From assembly GCA_019359595.1 (NCBI GenBank), contig JAHHGZ010000028.1, positions 48,459 to 112,458 on the forward strand: 64,000 nt of DNA, written 5' to 3'. The notes beneath the pieces are model-generated. The model was not told the origin of the DNA, did not search any database, and worked only from the letters and a program-made list of their open reading frames with translations. Both the position numbers and the translations under genes were made by a program. This stretch comes from Cyanomargarita calcarea GSE-NOS-MK-12-04C (GTDB lineage: Bacteria > Cyanobacteriota > Cyanobacteriia > Cyanobacteriales > Nostocaceae). The first letter of the stretch is position 1, and each line of letters starts with the position of its first letter. Positions 19,350-28,592 of this stretch are shown here, in pieces.

Positions 19350-20269
19350 AACGTTTACTGGTAGTTTATTACTCACATTCGGGGGATGTGGCTCGCGCTG
19401 CTAAATCTTTTGTTAGATGTCTCAATATACCAGAAGTTGAGCTTTCCTTTGAGTGCATCAAACCAAAAGCTGATTATCCTTATCCTTGGAACTTATATAA
19501 GTTTTTTGATGTTTTCCCAGAATGTATTAATGGGGAGCCTCCGGAAATTTCTCCGCCGAAATTTGATGAAGATGACAAATTCGATCTAGTGATTCTTGCT
19601 TATCAGGTTTGGTTTTTGGCACCATCCTTACCAATTCAGGGATTTCTCAAATCTCAGTATGCAAAAGTTCTGGAGGATACGAAAGTTATTACTTTAGTGG
19701 TATGTCGAAATATGTGGCACTCAGCCTCAGAAACTATGAAGAGAATGATTTCTGAGGTGGGGGGTATTCATATCGACAATGTAGTCCTTACTCACCAAGG
19801 TACTCCATTGGCTACATTTATTACCACACCCAGGTTACTGTTGACCGGGAAAAAAGATCGACTTTGGGGGGTATTGCCTCCAGGGGGAGTGCGCGATCGC
19901 GAGATTGATGCATTATCAAGATTCGGGAGGCAGATAGCAAACAATCTCTCAGCTTTGAACGATCCGTTTAATCAGCCATTGCTCAGAGGTCTTAATGCTG
20001 TTGAGGTCAATCCACGCTATGTCATCCCGGAACTAATTGGACGAGTACTATATCGTCCCTGGGCAAAAATAGCTCGTTTTTTTGGTAAGCAGGGAAGCTG
20101 GAGTAGACTGCCGATAATCTGTATCTTTGCAGTTCAACTCGTATTTGCTATTCCTATTGTCCTTCTAATTTCTACAGTCTTTCAAGTTCTCTTTTCTCCA
20201 CTGATTGATAAAAAAATATCGCATTATATTGAACTTCTGAAATCTCCATCTGGATTAGTTAGAAGCTAG
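19346..20269 (+). CDS. darA: DarA-like dialkylresorcinol-forming aromatase
   Basis: The 307-residue protein has a flavodoxin-like N-terminus (LLVVYYSHSGDVARAA) and the DarA-family stretches PYPWNLYKFFDVFPE, YQVWFLAPSLPIQGFLKS and VVCRNMWHSA, plus a C-terminal hydrophobic segment (about residues 262-285). DarA proteins act with the ketosynthase DarB to condense and aromatise two beta-ketoacyl chains into 2,5-dialkylresorcinols, as in Pseudomonas and flexirubin producers; BrtC in the cyanobacterial bartoloside cluster is a relative. The darB-like gene follows 185 bases later. The overlap with the SDR gene upstream suggests the SDR acts in the same route. The gap downstream holds aaaagtg repeats. 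Confidence 0.85.
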   Translation: MKRLLVVYYSHSGDVARAAKSFVRCLNIPEVELSFECIKPKADYPYPWNLYKFFDVFPECINGEPPEISPPKFDEDDKFDLVILAYQVWFLAPSLPIQGFLKSQYAKVLEDTKVITLVVCRNMWHSASETMKRMISEVGGIHIDNVVLTHQGTPLATFITTPRLLLTGKKDRLWGVLPPGGVRDREIDALSRFGRQIANNLSALNDPFNQPLLRGLNAVEVNPRYVIPELIGRVLYRPWAKIARFFGKQGSWSRLPIICIFAVQLVFAIPIVLLISTVFQVLFSPLIDKKISHYIELLKSPSGLVRS

Positions 20270-20454
20270 CGATATTTCAATTGAAAAGTGAAAAGTGAAA
20301 AGTGAAAAGTTGAAAGTAAAAAGAGAATTCTCATAAATAAATTTAGGAACCTACAACGTTTTTCTTTCTTTCTTTTGCCTTTTGCCTTTTAACTTTTTAC
20401 TTGTTTGGTCGATTTAAATGATTTAAACCTTTTGAAAGTTGTCAGGAGTTCGTC

Positions 20455-21603
20455 ATGGTTGCAGCATACATTACAGGTCTAGGAGTTTTTCTCCCTAATC
20501 AACCAGTGAATAATGAGGAGATAGAAAATGTTCTTGGGTTAATTAATGGAAAGCCCTCTAGAGCCAAGAGCCGAATCCTAAAAAATAACGGTATAAAATC
20601 TCGATATTATGCCATAGATCCAAAGACTGACAAGCAAACTCATAATAATGCCCAATTAACAGCCGAAGCAGTGCGTGTTCTTTCAAGAAACTCTAATTTC
20701 CCGTTGGAGGACATAGAGTGCTTGGTCTGTGGCACATCTTCTCCAGATCAGATTATTCCCAACCACGCTCTAATGGTGCATGGGGAACTTGGATCTCCTC
20801 CATGTGAGGTGGTATGTACATCTGGTGTTTGCTGTTCGGGGGTAACCGCATTCAAATATGGATATATGGACGTATCTGCGGGTTTAACTAAAAATGCTGT
20901 GACAACAGGTTCGGAACTTGTTTCAGCGGCATTAAGGGGAGTTTACTTTCAACCAGAAATAGACGCAAAAATTCAGGATTTAGAAGCAAAACCGGTCATA
21001 GCTTTTGAGAAAGATTTTTTAAGGTGGATGCTTTCCGATGCATCTGCAGCAGTGTTGATAACGGATACACCTCGTGAAAATGGGATTTCACTCCGAATAG
21101 ACTGGGTTGATCTGGTTTCTTTTGCGAATGTTCTAGAAACTTGTATGTATGGGGGAGGTGTGAAGAGAGCAGATGGTTCTTTACAAGGCTGGCGAGATGT
21201 TGAAAATCCAGAAGAACTATGGAAACAAGGTTATTTTTCTCTCAAGCAGGATGCCAAACTTCTAGGAGAAAATATTATTCCCTATGGTCAAAAAGGTTTA
21301 TTAATGGTTCGAGATAAATATCACCTCAATTCAGATGATATTAATTGGTTTTTGCCTCACTATTCATCAGAGTTTTTTAGAGAACAACTCTATGAGCAAA
21401 TGGCGGAAATTGGAATAAATATTACCTACGACAAATGGTTTACAAACTTAACTTCCAAGGGTAATACAGGTTCTGCTTCTATCTTTGTGATGTTGGAGGA
21501 ATTGATGTCATCAGGAAAACTTCAACGAGGTGATAAAATATTTTGCTTGGTTCCTGAAAGCGCTAGATTCTCATATGCCTATATGCACCTGACTGCCGTT
21601 TAA
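20455..21603 (+). CDS. darB: DarB-like beta-ketoacyl synthase III
   Basis: The 382-residue protein has a KASIII/thiolase fold. The N-terminus (GVFLPNQPVNNEEIENVLG, then GKPSRAKSRIL) is characteristic of DarB proteins. The triad is Cys127 (VCCSGV), His302 (FLPHYSSE) and Asn337 (KGNTGSAS). DarB joins two activated beta-keto acyl chains, and DarA completes ring formation to a dialkylresorcinol. AGGAG precedes the ATG. Together with the type III PKS it gives this cluster a second route to a resorcinol ring. In bartoloside biosynthesis the equivalent enzyme is BrtD. Confidence 0.87.
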   Translation: MVAAYITGLGVFLPNQPVNNEEIENVLGLINGKPSRAKSRILKNNGIKSRYYAIDPKTDKQTHNNAQLTAEAVRVLSRNSNFPLEDIECLVCGTSSPDQIIPNHALMVHGELGSPPCEVVCTSGVCCSGVTAFKYGYMDVSAGLTKNAVTTGSELVSAALRGVYFQPEIDAKIQDLEAKPVIAFEKDFLRWMLSDASAAVLITDTPRENGISLRIDWVDLVSFANVLETCMYGGGVKRADGSLQGWRDVENPEELWKQGYFSLKQDAKLLGENIIPYGQKGLLMVRDKYHLNSDDINWFLPHYSSEFFREQLYEQMAEIGINITYDKWFTNLTSKGNTGSASIFVMLEELMSSGKLQRGDKIFCLVPESARFSYAYMHLTAV

Positions 21604-21720
21604 ATTTTGGATTTTTCGGAAAGTTAGGCGGTTTCCGCAAAATCTAAAATTAATTGCTCGGTCAAATTTTAGGAAAATCCAATCGCTCAGACATTAAAGT
21701 CCTGCTCCAGGTTTGAATAT

Positions 21721-24582
21721 ATGGAAAATATACTCACCAAATTAGAAAGTGAGATAAACGCTTCCTTTTTAAGAGTTTTAAATGTAACCACACCTGGCAG
21801 CGATTTGTTCTTTAAAGGTCAAGACACCGAGTTGATGTGGGGTCGCTCAGGGAACGATACCATTGTTGGTTTAAACCTTGGTGCTGATAATTCCGATCGA
21901 CCGCAAATTGATTTTATGGTGGGTGACGGTGACCCAATGTCAGTATTGATGAGGAGTCAGCTTAATTGGAGCGACAGATTTGTTCTTGGTGATTGGAAAC
22001 AGCTTTACTATGCCGACAGCAAAGGACTCAACTTTGGTTTAAAGCAATTTGCTTCAATTTTAGACTTCAACCCCAAGCAGGATATCATTCAGCTACACGG
22101 CATCTCAAAGGACTACCAATTAGTAGAATCTCCTGTGGGAACAGCGATATTTTGGAATCGAGGAACTGTACCTGACCTAATCGCCGTTTTGCCTGGGGTT
22201 TATCATTTGAGTCGTGAGGCTAACTACTTTCAGTACAAGGGTTATACTCCGCCACCAGGACCAGTAATAGAGAAGACTCAGCAATTGGGGAGTGTCGGTC
22301 TTGACGTACTTCTAAGTTCAGCCACAGATCCAAATGGCAATTTATATGTTGCGGGAGCGACCAGTGGCTATGAGGGAAAAGTCAACAACGCTGGGTCTAA
22401 TGATGTTTTGGTGGCAAAGTATGACAACAATGGTAACCAGCAATGGATTAAACAGTTTGGCACTTCCAATGCTGACTTTGCCACGAACGTCGCCACCGAC
22501 AAACAAGGTAACTACTACCTGGTGGGAATGACCAAAGGTGATTTGGGCAAACCCAATCAAGGACAAGGAAATTATGATGTCTGGTTTGCCAAGTATGACA
22601 GCGATGGCAATCAGCAGTGGATTGAACAGTTTGGGACTGAGCTTATTGATGCAACATTTAGCATAAAGCTCGATGACGATGGCAATGTCTATCTCAGTGG
22701 ATTTAGTGTCAACCAACAGCAAAAAGGACTATTTTTTCAGCCCGGTGTTTTCGCGGATAAACCTTGGGTAACCAAGTATGACAGCAATGGCAACCAACAG
22801 TGGTTTAAAGAGTTTGGGAGTGCGAGTCTTACTTTTAACGAAGCTTATGGTGTTGCAGTCAGTAATGATGGTAGTGTCTATTCTACAGGATGGGCCCTAG
22901 GCGACGAGTTCGGAAAAAATGCTGGGCTTTATGATGTCTGGGTTGCTAAAAATGACAACAATGGTAACCAGCAGTGGATTAAACAGTTTGGCACTAAGGA
23001 TTATGAATTCGCCAAAGCAATTGACATAGACAGTCAGGGTAATGTCTACATAACTGGATGGACTCTAGGCGATTTGAGCGGAAAGAATGCTGGGTCTTAT
23101 GATGCCTGGGTTACCAAGTATGACAGTAATGGTAACCAAAAGTGGATAAAACAGTTTGGCACTGACGGTGATGATGGCTCCTTTGGCATGAAGGTCGATA
23201 GCGATGGCAATATCTTCCTAACCGGATATACCAACAATAGCTTGGCACAAACTAATGCCGGGTCAGCTGATGCTTGGGTTGGCAAGTACGACACTGACGG
23301 GAACCAATTGTGGATTCAACAGTTTGGAACCTCTGAATCTGACGTTGCCACCAGTATTACCGTTGACAACCAGGGCCACGTATTCGTAACAGGAACTACT
23401 GAGGGTTCTTTTGGGGGTATTAATGCTGGATCGGTAGATAGCTGGGTAGCCAAGCTTAACTCCAACTCAGGAACTCTGCAAGACTTTAGTGCTACTCCAA
23501 AAATAAATCAGAATGACAACCTTATCGGTGGCGATCGCCCTAAAAACATAACAAAAACTATGAAAAACTTGACTGCTACTCCAAAGTTAATCAGCCAGAA
23601 CGATTGCCTCGGTGGTGATATTCCTAAAAACCTAACAGAAACTATGCAAGACTTGACTGCTACTCCAAAGTTGATAACCCAGAATGATAGCGTTTTTGAT
23701 GATGATATTGTTAAAAGCCTAACAGGAACTGTGCCAGACTTGAGTACTGCTCCAAAGCTTCTGACTGAGACTAGCAACGTCATTGATGATACGGCAAAAA
23801 GCCTAACAGGAACTGTGCCAGACTTGAGTACTGCTCCAAAGCTTCTGACTGAGACTAGCAACGTCATTGATGATACGGCAAAAAGCCTAACAGGAACTGT
23901 GCCAGACTTGAGTACTGCTCCAAAGCTTCTGACTGAGACTAGCAACGTCATTGATGATACTGCAAAAAGCCTAACAGGAACTGTGCCAGACTTGAGTACT
24001 GCTCCAAAGCTTCTGACTGAGACTAGCAACGTTATTGATGATACTGCAAAAAGCCTAACAGGAACTATGGAAGACTTGAGTACTGCTCCAAAGCTTCTGA
24101 GTGAGACTAGCAACGTCATTGATGATAGTGTTAAAAGCTTAACAGGAACTGTGCCAGACTTGAGTACTGCTCCAAAGCTTCTGAGTGAGACTAGTAACGT
24201 CATTGATGATAGTGTTAAAAGCTTAACAGGAACTGTGCCAGACTTGAGTACTGGTACAAAGCTTCTGAGTGAGACTAGCAAAGTCATTGATGATACTGCA
24301 AAAAGCCTAACAGGAACTGTGCCAGACTTGAGTACTGCTCCAAAGCTTCTGAGTGAAACTAACAACGTCATTGGTGATAGTGTTAAAAGTCTAACAGGAA
24401 CTGTGCCAGACTTGAGTACTGGTACAAATTTTGACCCCATTGCATTCACCTCCCCCATAATCAGTCAGGGAATTGCTGACGCTACTAATGCCCTGATTTT
24501 AAATGACCTGTTGAAGAATTCTGAAATGACTCTTGGTTTAGACCTTTCGGCGAAGAACTTCTTGGCACCATCAAATCTTTGA
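21721..24582 (+). CDS. CylK/BrtB-like calcium-binding beta-propeller alkylating enzyme with C-terminal repeat array
   Basis: The 953-residue protein has three parts. Residues 1-180 hold an RTX-type calcium-binding region (GRSGNDTIVGL, then ILDFNPKQDIIQLHG). Residues 185-590 form seven propeller repeats, each with a DxxGNxYxxG strand and KYDxxGNQQWIKQFG. Residues 590-930 hold about eleven copies of a 28-residue repeat (core PDLSTAPKLLTETSNVIDD). The first two parts match the plan of CylK, which joins secondary alkyl chlorides to resorcinol carbons in cylindrocyclophane biosynthesis, and of BrtB, which forms C-O bonds in bartolosides. The repeat tail is not a part of CylK that I know. Location between darB and the two AurF/CylC-like genes supports the call. 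A secreted RTX or SBBP-repeat protein of other function is the alternative. Confidence 0.75.
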   Translation: MENILTKLESEINASFLRVLNVTTPGSDLFFKGQDTELMWGRSGNDTIVGLNLGADNSDRPQIDFMVGDGDPMSVLMRSQLNWSDRFVLGDWKQLYYADSKGLNFGLKQFASILDFNPKQDIIQLHGISKDYQLVESPVGTAIFWNRGTVPDLIAVLPGVYHLSREANYFQYKGYTPPPGPVIEKTQQLGSVGLDVLLSSATDPNGNLYVAGATSGYEGKVNNAGSNDVLVAKYDNNGNQQWIKQFGTSNADFATNVATDKQGNYYLVGMTKGDLGKPNQGQGNYDVWFAKYDSDGNQQWIEQFGTELIDATFSIKLDDDGNVYLSGFSVNQQQKGLFFQPGVFADKPWVTKYDSNGNQQWFKEFGSASLTFNEAYGVAVSNDGSVYSTGWALGDEFGKNAGLYDVWVAKNDNNGNQQWIKQFGTKDYEFAKAIDIDSQGNVYITGWTLGDLSGKNAGSYDAWVTKYDSNGNQKWIKQFGTDGDDGSFGMKVDSDGNIFLTGYTNNSLAQTNAGSADAWVGKYDTDGNQLWIQQFGTSESDVATSITVDNQGHVFVTGTTEGSFGGINAGSVDSWVAKLNSNSGTLQDFSATPKINQNDNLIGGDRPKNITKTMKNLTATPKLISQNDCLGGDIPKNLTETMQDLTATPKLITQNDSVFDDDIVKSLTGTVPDLSTAPKLLTETSNVIDDTAKSLTGTVPDLSTAPKLLTETSNVIDDTAKSLTGTVPDLSTAPKLLTETSNVIDDTAKSLTGTVPDLSTAPKLLTETSNVIDDTAKSLTGTMEDLSTAPKLLSETSNVIDDSVKSLTGTVPDLSTAPKLLSETSNVIDDSVKSLTGTVPDLSTGTKLLSETSKVIDDTAKSLTGTVPDLSTAPKLLSETNNVIGDSVKSLTGTVPDLSTGTNFDPIAFTSPIISQGIADATNALILNDLLKNSEMTLGLDLSAKNFLAPSNL
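23476..24426 (+). repeat. 84-base in-frame tandem repeats (28 residues each, about 11 copies)
   Basis: The repeat lies inside the CylK-like gene. The period is exactly 84 bases, with gtgccagacttgagtactgc at 23731, 23815 and onward. The first three copies (to about 23730) are divergent, with NLTATPKL in place of DLSTAPKL. The next four are nearly identical at the DNA level, and the last four vary at a few positions. This looks like recent expansion by slippage or unequal exchange. Confidence 0.9.
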
Positions 24583-24601
24583 TTTTCCAAAGTTACACTA
24601 G

Positions 24602-24743
24602 TAGGATTTACGCAAAACATAACGAATGTAGTGGCAATATCTACGGAGGTGTACAGCGGTTACATATAACAGCAACACCAATCACGTAACTATTACCACT
24701 ACCCTCTTCATAAGGTTTTCGACCACATCTTGCATAAGTCCTA
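24602..24743. mobile_element. Small MITE-like element with imperfect terminal inverted repeats
   Basis: The left end taggatttacgcaa (24602-24615) and right end ttgcataagtccta (24730-24743) pair at 12 of 14 positions. About 114 non-coding bases lie between them, and CTA flanks both sides. Ends of the form taggacttacgcaa are common on cyanobacterial insertion elements. It lies between the CylK-like gene and the first AurF/CylC-like gene. Confidence 0.45.
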
Positions 24744-24779
24744 ACTAATAGGGTTTTTTAGCAATTTTCAGAGGCACAT

Positions 24780-26000
24780 ATGATAGATAAAAATGAAGTA
24801 TCAAAGGCAAAAAAACAATTTGTGACCCTACCGGAGGTAAAGGTCAAGAAGCATTTAAAAGTAACTGAAATAAATTATCGCCGGAACACAGAATCCGATT
24901 ATACTGAGAGAATACAAGAACTGGATAAGAACTTCAACTACAGCAGCGACAGAGATAGTAATTGGGGTGAACCAGAGCTTTCAATCCTCTACGGAACCCC
25001 ACTCTACGAAGCAGCTTCCTCTACGCAAAAGATAGCTCTCAATCATCTTTTTTGGGTCGGTGGTTACAACCTTACAGCTGCCAGCGAAACTAATACAATT
25101 CTTTTCAATCAAATCACAAGCAGTGTTTTTTACAACATAGGTGACTACGAAACCCTCTGCCATGAATTGGATGTAGAAACTTCCCAGGAACGTCAGCACA
25201 TTCATGCCTTTCGTAAAATTGGTAACATGACGGAGATAGACCTGCTAGGCGAGGTAATAATTGGCAATCCCCTGACAGTTAATGAGTCCAAGGAAATCCA
25301 AAATGGTATGATTGGGCGTTTATCACCTGGCCCCATACGACATTTATTCAGCTTGAATTGGGGAAGTACGCCTTTCTTAGCATCTCAATACTACGCCTTA
25401 CGCTTCATCGCCAATATGATTCTCAAGCTCACAGAACACAGACGTTCCCAGTATTTTAGAGAGTTAGAGAAGAAAGGCGAGTTTATCCCAGCACCTACAG
25501 CCGTCTCCCATTACCATTTCTTGGATGAATCTTTTCACACTACAACTTCCCAGGCGATCGCTCAAGAAATGTACAAGGACTTCCCGAAACCAACGGCCTA
25601 CGAGAAGTTTATGGCTAATTTTTCAATTTACATGATGCAACGTACCATTCTCAATGGACTGTCTGCTGGGGCAGTTGGAAGCTTTTATCCAGATAAACTC
25701 TTTATCATCCCCTTAGCCTACAGGATACTACAGACACCTGTATTTGGAATGTCTGCCCAAGAAGCACTCTCTTGGATAGAAAAGTGCTTCTGTCACGAAC
25801 ACGAAGGTTTTCATTTGAATTTGAAGTACCACCAACACCTCCTGGGGGATCTTTGCAAGTTTTTTGAAAAACTAGACTACACCTGGGCTGTAAACCGCGA
25901 AATGCGTGTCATGGCTTCAGGAGGCTCGATTCGCAAGGCTATTCAAAGTAATACCAAGTTCTTTAATCAGTTTTCCAGCTCTGTCGCATATGCGAACTGA
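24780..26000 (+). CDS. AurF/CylC-like dimetal-carboxylate protein, copy 1 (putative alkyl halogenase)
   Basis: The 406-residue helical protein has a ferritin-like metal site. Readable ligands are Glu103 (ASETN), Glu137-x2-His140 (ERQH), Glu219 (LTEH) and His246-x3-Glu250-x2-His253 (HFLDESFH). This copies the ligand order of the N-oxygenase AurF, with the same spacing in the last four. CylC and BrtJ belong to this superfamily and chlorinate unactivated carbons of fatty acyl chains bound to ACP. The gene follows a CylK-like alkylating enzyme, which uses alkyl chlorides, so a halogenase is the natural reading. Oxygenase or desaturase activity is possible. GAGG and the context GAGGCACATATG are shared with copy 2. 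Confidence 0.7.
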   Translation: MIDKNEVSKAKKQFVTLPEVKVKKHLKVTEINYRRNTESDYTERIQELDKNFNYSSDRDSNWGEPELSILYGTPLYEAASSTQKIALNHLFWVGGYNLTAASETNTILFNQITSSVFYNIGDYETLCHELDVETSQERQHIHAFRKIGNMTEIDLLGEVIIGNPLTVNESKEIQNGMIGRLSPGPIRHLFSLNWGSTPFLASQYYALRFIANMILKLTEHRRSQYFRELEKKGEFIPAPTAVSHYHFLDESFHTTTSQAIAQEMYKDFPKPTAYEKFMANFSIYMMQRTILNGLSAGAVGSFYPDKLFIIPLAYRILQTPVFGMSAQEALSWIEKCFCHEHEGFHLNLKYHQHLLGDLCKFFEKLDYTWAVNREMRVMASGGSIRKAIQSNTKFFNQFSSSVAYAN

Positions 26001-26061
26001 TATCAAAATTGCCCCCCTGCCCCCAATTCTGTTCGGGAAGAAAATTCAAAGTCCTCCAAAG

Positions 26062-26112
26062 TTGGGGAGCCACTGCCTTTCTTGGCTCTGCCGACTTGTA
26101 GCATGTGGCGTG
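26062..26112. repeat. Dispersed repeat related to 5370-5424
   Basis: Both contain ggggagcca/gcca, a short spacer, then tgtagca(c/t) and tggcgt. Repeats of this kind are widespread between genes in filamentous cyanobacteria. It lies between the two halogenase-like genes. Confidence 0.4.
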
Positions 26113-26202
26113 GATTTAGGGGGCTTTACATGGGGTCAGACTTGAAAATTCAATTTCATATCCCCAAAAATCAGATTTTCTACCAATCTTGAAGAGGCAC
26201 AT

Positions 26203-27423
26203 ATGACAACTAACACCGAAGCATCAAAGACAATAGAACAATCTTCGACCCTACATGAGTTGAAAATGAAAAAGCATTTAAAACTGACTGAAATCACCTA
26301 TCAAAATAACACCGAATCCGATTATACTGAGAAAATAAAAGAGCTAGATAAGAACTTCAACTACAGCATCGACAGAGAACATTATTGGAGTCAACCTGAG
26401 TTTTCAATCCTTTATGGAACTCCACTCTATGAAGTAGCTTCATCCGCGCAAAAAATCGCTCTTAATCATCTTTTTTGGACTGGACTTTACAATGTTACTG
26501 CTGCTAGCGAAACTAATACAATTCTTTACAATCAAATTACAAGCAGCGTTTTTAACAGCCTAGGTGACTACGAAACCCTCTGCCACGAGTTAGATGTTGA
26601 AAGTTCCCAGGAACGCCACCACATTCATGCCTTTCGCACAATTGGTAACACGACGGAGATGAACCTGCTAGGGGAGGCCGTAATGGGTAATCCCCTCATA
26701 GGAAATGATACCAAGATGATGCAACAGGGTCTGGTTGCGCATTTATCACCCGGTCCGATCCGACAGATATTCAGCTTGAACTGGGGAAGTACGCCTTTCT
26801 TAGCGTCCCAGTACTACGCCATCCGCTTCATTGCCAATATGATTCTTAAGCAGACAGAGTATAAACGTTCCCAATATTTCAGGGAATTAGAGAACAAAGG
26901 TGAGTTTATTCCAGCCCCTACTGCTATCTCCCATTACCATTTCTTGGATGAATCTTTCCACACGACAATTTCCCAGATGATTGCTCAAGAACTGTACAAG
27001 GACTTCAAAAAACCAACAGCCTACGAGAAATTCATGGCTAATTTTTCAATTTACATGATGCAATGTACGGTTCTCAATGGATTATCTGCTGGATCAATTG
27101 GAAGCTTTTTTTCAGACAAACTCTTTGTCATGGCATCAGTCTACAAAGTACTACGGGCACCCGTATTTGGTATGTCATCTCAAGAAGCACTCTCTTGGAT
27201 AGAAAAGTGCTTCTGTCACGAGCATGAAGGTTTGCATTTGAATTTGAAGTATCACCAACGCCTACTAAGCGAGCTTCGCAGGTTTTTTGACAAACTAGAT
27301 TACACCTGGGCTGTAAACCGGGAAATGCGTGTCATGGCTTCAGGAGGCTCGATTAGCAAGGCTATTCAAAGTAACACTAAGTTCTTTAATCAGTTTTCCA
27401 GATCCGTTGCCTGTGAGGAATGA
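26203..27423 (+). CDS. AurF/CylC-like dimetal-carboxylate protein, copy 2 (putative alkyl halogenase)
   Basis: This is the tandem paralogue of the preceding protein: same length (406), no gaps, and every proposed metal ligand at the same number (Glu103, Glu137, His140, Glu219, His246, Glu250, His253). The two differ mainly in the N-terminal 20 residues, around 160-185 and around 295-315 (AVGSFYPDKLFII against SIGSFFSDKLFVM). These may shape the substrate pocket. Two copies could chlorinate two chains or two positions, which would be needed if both alkyl arms are later used by the CylK-like enzyme. The O-methyltransferase gene starts 32 bases downstream. Confidence 0.7.
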   Translation: MTTNTEASKTIEQSSTLHELKMKKHLKLTEITYQNNTESDYTEKIKELDKNFNYSIDREHYWSQPEFSILYGTPLYEVASSAQKIALNHLFWTGLYNVTAASETNTILYNQITSSVFNSLGDYETLCHELDVESSQERHHIHAFRTIGNTTEMNLLGEAVMGNPLIGNDTKMMQQGLVAHLSPGPIRQIFSLNWGSTPFLASQYYAIRFIANMILKQTEYKRSQYFRELENKGEFIPAPTAISHYHFLDESFHTTISQMIAQELYKDFKKPTAYEKFMANFSIYMMQCTVLNGLSAGSIGSFFSDKLFVMASVYKVLRAPVFGMSSQEALSWIEKCFCHEHEGLHLNLKYHQRLLSELRRFFDKLDYTWAVNREMRVMASGGSISKAIQSNTKFFNQFSRSVACEE

Positions 27424-27455
27424 GGTAATTAACAATTTTTTATAAAGGTAGTCAA

Positions 27456-28592
27456 ATGCGCGTTGGTATAATCGCTGAGAACATACTAGAGAATTTAGCT
27501 CTGAAGCTGGGCTTTGTACCAACTCCCCTAGGCGAAACGTTGTTCGGTTCTATCCTTGTCAGAACTATCATGGTTGGCACCAAGGTTGGAATATTTGAAG
27601 CTTTAGCATCATCATCACTCACAGCGCAAGATGTTGCCAGGAGTTGTGGTATCCATCCTGGTGCAACGTCCAAGCTTTTGAATGCGCTAGTCGGTTCCAA
27701 ATTACTATGTGTAAGTGGTAATTGCTACAGTCTTTCCCGAGTGGCGCGTAAATGGTTGTTGAAGGAAAGTCCAAAATCTCAATATGATAGTGTGCTTTTT
27801 GGTTTGGTCGAGGCAGAAATAATAACTAGATTGGAGGATTTTATCTACAGTGGTGAGCCTCTGAACGTACACCCAGATTTTGATGTCTCAGAAAGTTCCT
27901 CAGAAATGCGATCGCTCTACCAACGAGGTATGTGTTCGCGTGCCAAACTCTCTGCTGGGGAGGTGGCGCGTCGCATTATACTGAACAAGGGAGCTAGCCA
28001 AATGCTAGATATTGGTGGCTCTCATGGATACTATTCTGTTGCAATTTGTAGGCGCTATCCCAATCTCCATGCGGTCATCCTCGATTTACCCTCTGCAGTG
28101 AAACAGGCGGCACCAATTCTGGCTGAGGAGAAAATGGGGGAGCAAGTCATACATTGGAGCGGAAATGCACTTACGGAAGACTTGGGTGAAGATAAATACG
28201 ATTTAGTTTTCATTTCCCAATTAGTTCACCACTTTAACGAGTCATTGAATCGCGCACTTATCCAGCGTGTAGTCCGTGCGCTACGACCAGGAGGGACTCT
28301 CGTAATCCAAGAGTTAATCCGCCGTGAAAAGCCTGACCAAGGAGGTCAGTTTGGCGCTCTTTTGGATTTGTTCTTCGCGCTCACAAGTGATGCAGGGACT
28401 TGGACTCATCAAGAAATGGCTAGTTGGCAGCGAGATGCGGGGCTAATACCACAGAAACCTATATGGCTCAGAACCATGCCTGGTGTGGGTCAACAAATAG
28501 CTATGAAACCAGTTAAACAACAATTTAAGACTTTAGATTTAATCCAAAATCTAAAATCTCAAATTCAAAATAAATCGGAGGTATACAAATGA
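27456..28592 (+). CDS. SAM-dependent O-methyltransferase (dimerisation domain plus class I fold)
   Basis: The 378-residue protein combines an N-terminal winged-helix dimerisation domain (about 25-110, with the IFEAL...[11 protein letters not shown] pattern) and a C-terminal methyltransferase domain. Motif I is [12 protein letters not shown] (183-194), followed by LDLPSAV, LVHHF and [13 protein letters not shown]. This is the acetylserotonin/polyketide O-methyltransferase family, which methylates phenolic hydroxyls. A resorcinol hydroxyl is a plausible substrate. AAAGG precedes the ATG. The stop overlaps the following ACP start by four bases (ATGA), so the two are made together. The C-terminal 25 residues are Gln/Lys rich and look added. 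Confidence 0.85.
   Translation: MRVGIIAENILENLALKLGFVPTPLGETLFGSILVRTIMVGTKVGIFEALASSSLTAQDVARSCGIHPGATSKLLNALVGSKLLCVSGNCYSLSRVARKWLLKESPKSQYDSVLFGLVEAEIITRLEDFIYSGEPLNVHPDFDVSESSSEMRSLYQRGMCSRAKLSAGEVARRIILNKGASQMLDIGGSHGYYSVAICRRYPNLHAVILDLPSAVKQAAPILAEEKMGEQVIHWSGNALTEDLGEDKYDLVFISQLVHHFNESLNRALIQRVVRALRPGGTLVIQELIRREKPDQGGQFGALLDLFFALTSDAGTWTHQEMASWQRDAGLIPQKPIWLRTMPGVGQQIAMKPVKQQFKTLDLIQNLKSQIQNKSEVYK

Noticed and set aside
23731..24426. CRISPR-like regular repeats
   Set aside because: Units are contiguous and in frame with no unique spacers, so it is a protein repeat.
23508..24458. 316-codon - strand frame inside the CylK-like gene
   Set aside because: It is the antisense shadow of the 84-base repeats; the + strand frame continues from a propeller domain.
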